Positions 59,081 to 64,000 of a stretch of DNA of 64,000 nt are shown piece after piece. Source of the DNA: Streptomyces sp. (lineage in GTDB: Bacteria; Actinomycetota; Actinomycetes; Streptomycetales; Streptomycetaceae); NCBI RefSeq assembly GCF_019510245.1, contig NZ_JAEKKT010000140.1:114366-178365 (forward strand), written 5' to 3'. The position numbers and the translations under genes were made by a program. Numbering within the stretch: position 1 is the first letter of the stretch; each line of letters begins with the position of its first letter. The notes under the pieces were generated by a model that was given only the letters and a program-made list of their open reading frames with translations, ran no database searches and was not told the DNA's origin.

Positions 59081-59188
59081 CGGGAAGGTAGGCGCACACC
59101 CGGAAGTCGGTCAAGGGGTCGATATGCTCGGCACAAGGCCGCCGGGACCGGCGGCGGGACCGCATTCGGGCAGGTGGGGAGTGGTGAC

Positions 59189-60298
59189 GTGAGGGAGTCG
59201 GACGACGACGCCCGCGACGGCGCCGGGCAGTCGCCCCTCGCGCAGGCCCCTGACGACGCCACGCGCAAGGGGCGACCCGACCCCACGCGCGGCGGGCGCC
59301 CGACCATGGCGGACGTGGCACGAGCCGCCGGTATCTCCACCGCCCTGGTCTCGATCGTGATCCGCGGTGTCCCCGGCGCCAGTGAGGAGACCCGGCGGCG
59401 CGTCCTGCGGATCGCCGACGAACTGGGATACGTCCCCGACCAGCGCGCCCAGAAGCTCCGGCGGTCCAGTTCGCGGGTGCTCGGTGTCGTCTTCGAGCTC
59501 CAGCAGCCCTTCCACGGCGACCTCGTCGAGCATCTCTACGCCGCCGCGGCCCGCCACGGCTACGAAGCGGTGATCAGTGCGGTGGCTCCCAGCCGTGCGG
59601 AGTCCACGGCGGTCAACGCCCTGCTCCGGGAGCGCTGCGAGGCCGCCGTCCTGCTGGGCAGCCGCCTGTCCGACGAGGAACTCGAACGCCTGGCCCGCCG
59701 ACTGCCCACCCTTCTCGTGGCCCGCCGCAGCACACTGGCGAGCGTGGGGTCCGTCCGCGGTGACGACATGATGGGCATCAGGCTCGCGGTGGACCACCTC
59801 GTCGGCCTCGGACACCGGCGGATCGCACACATCGACGGCGCCGGCGCCCCCGGCAGTTCCGATCGCCGGCTCGGCTTCCTCCAGGGGATGGCGGATCACG
59901 GGCTGGCCGATTCCGCCGACGTGCTCGCGGGCGGCCTGACCGAGGAGGCCGGCGCTGAGGGCATGCGCTACCTGCTGGGCCGTCAGGTGCCGCCGCCCAC
60001 GGCCGTCATCGCCTTCAACGACCGTACGGCCACCGGTGTCCTGGACGTCCTCGCGCATCAGGGCCGCAGCGTGCCCGGGGAGATCTCCGTGGTCGGCTAC
60101 GACGACTCGCGGCTGGCGAAGATGCCGCACGTGCAGATGACCACCGTCTCCCAGGACGCGTCCGCGATGGCGGAGGCCGCCGTGACCGCCGCACTGGATC
60201 TGGTCCGGGGCGGCATCCCGCGGGAGACCGTGCTCACCCCCCGCCTGGTGGAGCGCGCGACGAGCGGCCCGGCGCCTCGCCGGGACCCTTCTCTGTAA
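59189..60298 (+). CDS. LacI-family transcriptional regulator
   Basis: 369 residues from GTG 59189 (GGGGAG 7 bases upstream); the longer open frame is antisense to the duplicated gene and rejected. After about 35 disordered residues comes the HTH: PTMADVARAAGISTALVSIV, IRGVPGASEETRRRVLRIAD, ELGYVPDQRAQKLRRSSSRV. Then the periplasmic-binding-protein-like core: LGVVFELQQPFHGDLVEHLY, HRRIAHIDGAGAPGSSDRRL, TAVIAFNDRTATGVLDVLAH, GEISVVGYDDSRLAKMPHVQ. Likely represses the divergent sugar-type operon (TIM barrel) in response to a sugar or sugar acid. Confidence 0.93.
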   Translation: MRESDDDARDGAGQSPLAQAPDDATRKGRPDPTRGGRPTMADVARAAGISTALVSIVIRGVPGASEETRRRVLRIADELGYVPDQRAQKLRRSSSRVLGVVFELQQPFHGDLVEHLYAAAARHGYEAVISAVAPSRAESTAVNALLRERCEAAVLLGSRLSDEELERLARRLPTLLVARRSTLASVGSVRGDDMMGIRLAVDHLVGLGHRRIAHIDGAGAPGSSDRRLGFLQGMADHGLADSADVLAGGLTEEAGAEGMRYLLGRQVPPPTAVIAFNDRTATGVLDVLAHQGRSVPGEISVVGYDDSRLAKMPHVQMTTVSQDASAMAEAAVTAALDLVRGGIPRETVLTPRLVERATSGPAPRRDPSL

Positions 60299-60369
60299 CG
60301 TTCTAGGCCAGGGGTACGGACTCGCCGCCGGTCCGGCTTGCGACACTGATTTCGAGCCACCTCCCCCGG

Positions 60370-60720
60370 GTGCTGCCGGAGGACATGGCGGCCACCACGC
60401 GGCAGGCTGGGGCGGCCATGGCAGCCAACGGCGTCTGGGCGCACGACGTGACGACCAGCGGCGCGAAGGTCGAAAGCCTCGCGTGGCTCACCGACGATCT
60501 GGTGATCGTGCCCAAGCCGTTCCGTCGCGTCGCCGACCACATCCGGCTCTTCGGCCCCTCCCTCGCCTGTCTCCCCGCCTGTCCGGCCGGGGGCGCGGAC
60601 GAGTTCTTCGTCGCCGGCCAAGGCGACAGCGTCGTGGGCCTCCAGCACGTGGTCGAGGTCACCAACGGCCCGTTCCGGATGACCCGCCCGATCGAGGACC
60701 TCGTCTTCGTCGAGAAGTAG
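60370..60720 (+). CDS. Hypothetical protein downstream of LacI gene
   Basis: 116 residues from the first in-frame start; no good ribosome site, and GTG/ATG later in the frame are possible. Coding character is good (AWLTDDLVIVPKPFRRVADH, LFGPSLACLPACPAGGADEF, VVGLQHVVEVTNGPFRMTRP, IEDLVFVEK). No family recognised. An ACGTTCTAG motif resembling half of the LacI operator lies 65 bases upstream, so it may be in the same regulon. Confidence 0.5.
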   Translation: MLPEDMAATTRQAGAAMAANGVWAHDVTTSGAKVESLAWLTDDLVIVPKPFRRVADHIRLFGPSLACLPACPAGGADEFFVAGQGDSVVGLQHVVEVTNGPFRMTRPIEDLVFVEK

Positions 60721-60735
60721 GACCGGCGCCCACGC

Positions 60736-61524
60736 TCATGCCGGCCCTTCCCCCGGAATGCTCCGCCCTCCCCGTGGAGCGCCCCGCACCGCGCGTCCCA
60801 CCTCCGTGCGCAGTGCGACGAAGTCGGGAGAGCTGCGGGTGGTGATCTGGTCCCGGTCGGGCGGCAGGGTCACCGGGAGGTCGCGGATGACGCGGGAGCC
60901 GGGGCCCGGGGAGAGGACGACGACGCGGTCGCCGACGTACACGCTCTCGTCGATGTCGTGGGTGACGAAGACGATGGTCGTGGCGTCGGTGCGATGGACC
61001 TGGAGGAGGAGGTCCTCCAGGTCCTCGCGGGTGCCCGCGTCCAGGGAGCCGAACGGCTCGTCCATGAGCAGCAGGGAGGGCCGGCAGACGAGGGCCCGGG
61101 CGATGGCGACGCGTTGCTGCATGCCGCCGGAGAGTTCCCGGGGGTGGCGCCGGGCGGCGCCGTGCAGTCCGACGCGTTCGAGGATCGCCTCGGCCTCGGC
61201 GCGGCGGGCGGCGCGGGTCAGGCCCCGGCGGCGCAGCGGGAGGGCCACGTTGTCGCGGACGGTGAGCCAGGGCAGGAGCGAGCGGCCGTACTCCTGGAAG
61301 ACGACCGCGAGGCGTTCCGGTACGCCGGTGACCGGGGTGCCGTCGACCGTGACGGTGCCGTCCTGCGGGGGCAGCAGCCCGGCGACGGTGCGCAGCAGCG
61401 TGGACTTGCCGCAGCCGGACGGGCCGACCACGCTGAGGAGTTGACCGTCCGGCACGGTCAGGCTGATGCCGTCCAGGACGTGCTGGTCGCCGAAGTGCCG
61501 GCTGACGGAGTCGAGGCGCAGCAT
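60736..61524 (-). CDS. ABC transporter ATP-binding protein (nitrate/sulfonate/taurine type)
   Basis: 262 residues. Walker A SVVGPSGCGKSTLLRTVAGL, Q-loop AVVFQEYGRSLLPWLTVRDN, signature RELSGGMQQRVAIARALVCR, Walker B SLLLMDEPFGSLDAGTREDL, H-loop TTIVFVTHDIDESVYVGDRV. The LLPWLTV after the Q-loop is typical of SsuB/TauB/NrtD ATPases. Energises uptake with the permease encoded at the other end of the operon. Its start is 4 bases after the decarboxylase stop, so all three genes are co-transcribed. The solute-binding protein is probably beyond the right edge. Confidence 0.95.
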   Translation of the reverse strand: MLRLDSVSRHFGDQHVLDGISLTVPDGQLLSVVGPSGCGKSTLLRTVAGLLPPQDGTVTVDGTPVTGVPERLAVVFQEYGRSLLPWLTVRDNVALPLRRRGLTRAARRAEAEAILERVGLHGAARRHPRELSGGMQQRVAIARALVCRPSLLLMDEPFGSLDAGTREDLEDLLLQVHRTDATTIVFVTHDIDESVYVGDRVVVLSPGPGSRVIRDLPVTLPPDRDQITTRSSPDFVALRTEVGRAVRGAPRGGRSIPGEGPA

Positions 61525-61528
61525 CCCC

Positions 61529-63136
61529 TCACCCGGTCCGGGTGCCGTGGAGGGTGTCCGTGCTGTCGGTCACCACGACGTGCAGGAGGAAGGGGCCCGC
61601 GTCGTCGCCGCGGCCCAGGGCGTGGTCCAGGGCGGCCGGCAGTTCCCCGGAGTGCTCGACGCGGGCCGCGGCACAGCCGAAGGAGGCGGCGAGGGCCGCG
61701 AAGTCGATGCCCGCGATGTCCGCGCCGGGGACGGGTGCGACGCCGATACGGCGGCCCAGCGCGCGGACGGCCGAGTAACCGCCGTTGTCCAGCAGGACGT
61801 AGGTGACCGGTGCCGTGTGGCGGGCCGCGGTCCACAGGGCCTGCACCGAGTACAGCGCCGAGCCGTCCCCGACCACGCACACCACCCGGCGCCGGTCGGC
61901 GAGGGCCCGGCCCACCGCGAGCGGCAGGCCCCAGCCGAGCGCCCCGCTGCCCGTGGTGAGGAAGCCGCCGCTCGACGCGATGGGCACGCGCGCGTGCAGC
62001 GTGTCCCGGTGGCTCGGCGCCTCCTCGACGAGGACGCGGTCGCGGGGCAGCCGGGTGTGCAGGAGGTCGAAGAGCAGGTCGGGGGTGACGGGTCCGTCGG
62101 CGGGGGCCGGGGGCGGTGCCGGACGGGGCGGCGGCGGGGCGCGGTCGGGGTCCCGGAGCAGTCCGGTGAGCCGCGCCAGCGCGGGCCGCAGGGTGGTGAC
62201 GATGCTGGTGCCGGTGGGCAGCCAGGCGGCCTGGGCGGGGTCGCAGTCCAGGTGGAACAGCTCGGTGCCGGGTGCGAGCGGCGGGCCGCCGTCCGCCACG
62301 TGGTACGTGAACAGCGGTGCGCCGAGGGCGACGACGACGTCGTACGGGGCGAGGCGCGCGGCGAGCGGCCGGGCGACCGGCGGCAGGAAGCCCTGGAAGA
62401 GGGGGTGTGACTCGGGGAAGCCGGAGCGGCCGGAGAGGGGGCTGATCCACACGCCGGCGCGGAGCCGCTCGGCGAGCGCGCGGACCGGTTCCAGCGCGTC
62501 CTCGTCGTCCACTCCGGGACCGACCACGAGTGCCGGGCGTGCGCAGGTCTCCAGCCGGGCGGCGAGCGCGGCCAGGGCGTCCTCGTCGGCCGTGAACTGC
62601 GAGTGCACCGTACGCGGGGTGACGGGCTCGGCGGGCCGGTCCCAGTCGTCCTCGGGCACGGACACGAAGACCGGGCCGCGGGGTGGCGTCATCGCGAGCC
62701 GGTGGGCCTCGGCGAGCGCTGCCGGTACGTCCTCGGCCCGTTCCGGCTGGCGCGCGGACTTCACGTACGGGCGCGGGAACAGGGCCGGCTCGTCGGCGCC
62801 GAGGAACGGCCGCAGCTGGAGCAGCGAGCGCGTCTGCTGACCCGCCACGATCACCAGCGGCACCCGGTCGCGGAAGGCGTTGAAGACCGCGCCGAGCGCG
62901 TGCCCGACCCCGCCCGCCGAGTGCAGGCTGACGAACGCGGCCCGCCGGGTGCCGAGCGCGTGACCGGCCGCCATGCCGACGGCGACGGACTCCTGCAGAC
63001 CGAGGACGTAGGTGAAGTCGTCCGGCCAGTCGCGGAACATCCGCAGTTCCGTGGAGCCCGGATTGCCGAAGACCGTGGTCATGCCGGTGTCGCGCAGGAA
63101 CCGTACGACCGCCTCGCGCACCGTGGTCGTCGTCAT
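61529..63136 (-). CDS. mdlC: Benzoylformate decarboxylase-like ThDP enzyme
   Basis: 535 residues from ATG 63136, which overlaps the permease stop by 4 bases. Typical benzoylformate decarboxylase landmarks: TTVFGNPGSTELRMFRDWPD (Ser of the GNPGSTE loop), VLGLQESVAVGMAAGHALGT (catalytic Glu), AAFVSLHSAGGVGHALGAVF (His). The ThDP motif is VVCVVGDGSALYSVQALWTA ending LLDNGGY. Converts phenylglyoxylate to benzaldehyde and carbon dioxide in the mandelate pathway; related aromatic 2-oxo acids are possible. Sandwiched between ABC permease and ATPase genes, suggesting that the transporter imports its substrate. Confidence 0.88.
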   Translation of the reverse strand: MTTTTVREAVVRFLRDTGMTTVFGNPGSTELRMFRDWPDDFTYVLGLQESVAVGMAAGHALGTRRAAFVSLHSAGGVGHALGAVFNAFRDRVPLVIVAGQQTRSLLQLRPFLGADEPALFPRPYVKSARQPERAEDVPAALAEAHRLAMTPPRGPVFVSVPEDDWDRPAEPVTPRTVHSQFTADEDALAALAARLETCARPALVVGPGVDDEDALEPVRALAERLRAGVWISPLSGRSGFPESHPLFQGFLPPVARPLAARLAPYDVVVALGAPLFTYHVADGGPPLAPGTELFHLDCDPAQAAWLPTGTSIVTTLRPALARLTGLLRDPDRAPPPPRPAPPPAPADGPVTPDLLFDLLHTRLPRDRVLVEEAPSHRDTLHARVPIASSGGFLTTGSGALGWGLPLAVGRALADRRRVVCVVGDGSALYSVQALWTAARHTAPVTYVLLDNGGYSAVRALGRRIGVAPVPGADIAGIDFAALAASFGCAAARVEHSGELPAALDHALGRGDDAGPFLLHVVVTDSTDTLHGTRTG

Positions 63137-64000
63137 GCCGTCCTCCCTGCGGGCGATGCCTGGCCGGCGAGCCGCTTCTCGACCGCCAGCAGTCCGGAGT
63201 TGAGGAGATACCCGAGTACGCCGAGCAGCAGCAGCGCCGACCACACCGTGAGCAGGTCGGAGCGGGTCTCGGCGTCGGTGAGCGTGAACCCGATGCCGTC
63301 GGCACTGCCCGGCAGCAGTTCCGAGAAGACCATGAGGATCAGGGACAGCGACAGGCTGAGCCTGAGCCCGGCGAAGATCCGGGGCAGCGCCGAGGGCAGG
63401 ATCAGGAACCAGAGCCGCTCGGGCGCCGTAAGCCGCAGCACGGCTGCCACCTGGAGCCGCAGCGGATCGGTGGCGCGGGCGCCCTCCGCCGAGTTGACCA
63501 GCACCGGCCACACGGCGCCGAACACGATCGACGCCACCTGCATGGGCGTACCGACGGCGAAGACGACGACGAACACCGGCACCAGCGCGGGCGGCGGGAC
63601 GGCCCGCGCGAACTGGAGCACCGGGTTGCACAGCGCGTACGCCCGGCGTGAGCGGCCCACCGCGATCCCCAGGGCGATCCCGGAGACGGCGGCGAGCGTG
63701 AAGCCGGCCGCCATCCGGCCCAGGCTCGGCAGGATGGTGCCGACGGCGTCCGAGGTGAGGAACAGCCGGCGGGCGGGGCCCGAGAACCACAGGTCGCGGG
63801 TGTGCCGGGCGATCCGCAGGGGCGGCGGGAAGTACACGTTGTGCCGGGCACGGGCAGCCGCCTCCCAGCAGAGGACGGCGCCGAAAAACACCGACCAGCG
63901 CAGGAGGAAGGAGGCGGCGGCGCGTGGCGACGGTTGGGACCTCTGCTTCGGCCGCGGCTTCTGCGGCTGGGGTTGCGGCTGGGGCTGGGGCTGCGGCTTC
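63133..64000 (-). CDS. ABC transporter permease (SsuC/TauC-like), N-terminus beyond window
   Basis: The frame is open to the right edge, so the start is off-window; an internal GTG at 63891 is probably not the start. Coding residues before it include a Pro/Gln repeat (KPQPQPQPQPQPQKPRPKQR) at the edge. Body: FFGAVLCWEAAARARHN, ILPSLGRMAAGFTLAAVSGI, ALGIAVGRSRRAYALCNPVL, FARAVPPPALVPVFVVVFAV, GTPMQVASIVFGAVWPVLVN, then the EAA loop APERLWFLILPSALPRIFAG, LRLSLSLSLILMVFSELL. Six TM helices of the BPD_transp_1 type. Coupled by ATGA to the decarboxylase gene. Confidence 0.9.
   Translation of the reverse strand, partial: KPQPQPQPQPQPQKPRPKQRSQPSPRAAASFLLRWSVFFGAVLCWEAAARARHNVYFPPPLRIARHTRDLWFSGPARRLFLTSDAVGTILPSLGRMAAGFTLAAVSGIALGIAVGRSRRAYALCNPVLQFARAVPPPALVPVFVVVFAVGTPMQVASIVFGAVWPVLVNSAEGARATDPLRLQVAAVLRLTAPERLWFLILPSALPRIFAGLRLSLSLSLILMVFSELLPGSADGIGFTLTDAETRSDLLTVWSALLLLGVLGYLLNSGLLAVEKRLAGQASPAGRTA

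Noticed and set aside
58793..59188. N-terminal extension of the LacI protein through the duplicated region
   Set aside because: Would read antisense through the repeat gene and operator; Arg/Gly/Asp-rich with no HTH until after GTG 59189.
61458..63305. 615-aa minus-strand ORF over the decarboxylase
   Set aside because: Out-of-frame Arg/Pro/Gly-rich translation with no domains; the decarboxylase frame is complete.

Overview
The window reads as chromosome of a Streptomyces-type actinomycete. It has high GC with strong GC3 in real genes, many GTG starts behind GGAG-type ribosome binding sites, a SigE-like sigma factor, an LCP wall ligase, DUF5994 proteins, IS110/IS1380-type insertion sequences, and several regulator/effector pairs typical of that genus. 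Family names come from reading the translations, with no database search behind them.

Layout. (1) 1-12.9 kb: a FUSC-like membrane protein cut by the left edge, a large ATP-binding LuxR regulator, small regulators (two neighbours frameshifted), an unusual two-gene unit made of an integrase-fold protein without its catalytic residues plus a DDE-transposase-like protein (7.6-10.2 kb), a potassium channel, and a truncated PAS-SpoIIE phosphatase running into scrambled gene fragments. (2) 12.9-22.9 kb: classic regulator/effector pairs: TetR with an SDR reductase (three operator copies between them) and an esterase; an aldo/keto reductase operon with an AlkZ-like protein; YafY-type regulator divergent from a VOC protein; SnoaL-like protein with TetR. 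IS110 debris and a (GGCT)11 microsatellite are interspersed. (3) 22.9-29.7 kb: mobile DNA: one long IS1380 transposase plus a truncated copy, a VOC/HxlR pair between them, and a two-recombinase unit (834-aa tyrosine recombinase plus a frameshifted partner) abutting a beheaded RsbW-like kinase gene.

(4) 30.3-37.8 kb: a complete tRNA-Arg(CCT) and, 4.7 kb downstream, a 44-bp near-identical copy of its 3' part followed by a tRNA-style terminator. This looks like attL/attR of an integrated island carrying a sigma factor, an anti-sigma-like membrane protein, an LCP protein and two-component debris. A second island remnant follows immediately (decayed integrase, repeated GTGCCA arm motifs, small membrane protein, zinc-ribbon protein, DUF4231/SLATT protein). 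A third, diverged tRNA-like piece lies at 57.1 kb. (5) 37.8-50.1 kb: a secreted beta-propeller/Ig-like protein, xis/int debris cut by an IS5 fragment, then a probable exopolysaccharide locus: UDP-glucose dehydrogenase, divergent processive GT2 synthase, and two GH26-like hydrolases tail to tail. GNAT, SRPBCC, MmyB-like regulator and a secreted SMP-30-like protein follow.

(6) 50.5-57.5 kb: a stress-signalling group (STAS-GNAT fusion, two DUF5994 proteins, a SpoIIE phosphatase), secreted proteins including one with seven RFDN/RFDH repeats, a PIN-toxin remnant, and a small peptide with a double-glycine leader and cysteine-free core. (7) 57.8-64 kb: a sugar-type TIM-barrel protein with a degenerate partner, a LacI regulator with a palindromic operator, and an operon reading leftward from the right edge: ABC permease, benzoylformate decarboxylase, ABC ATPase, suggesting uptake and decarboxylation of an aromatic 2-oxo acid.

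The most interesting items are the catalytically stripped integrase plus DDE pair, the orphan GG-leader peptide, the nested tRNA-Arg islands, and the decarboxylase embedded in a transporter operon. No CRISPR array or rRNA gene was seen.
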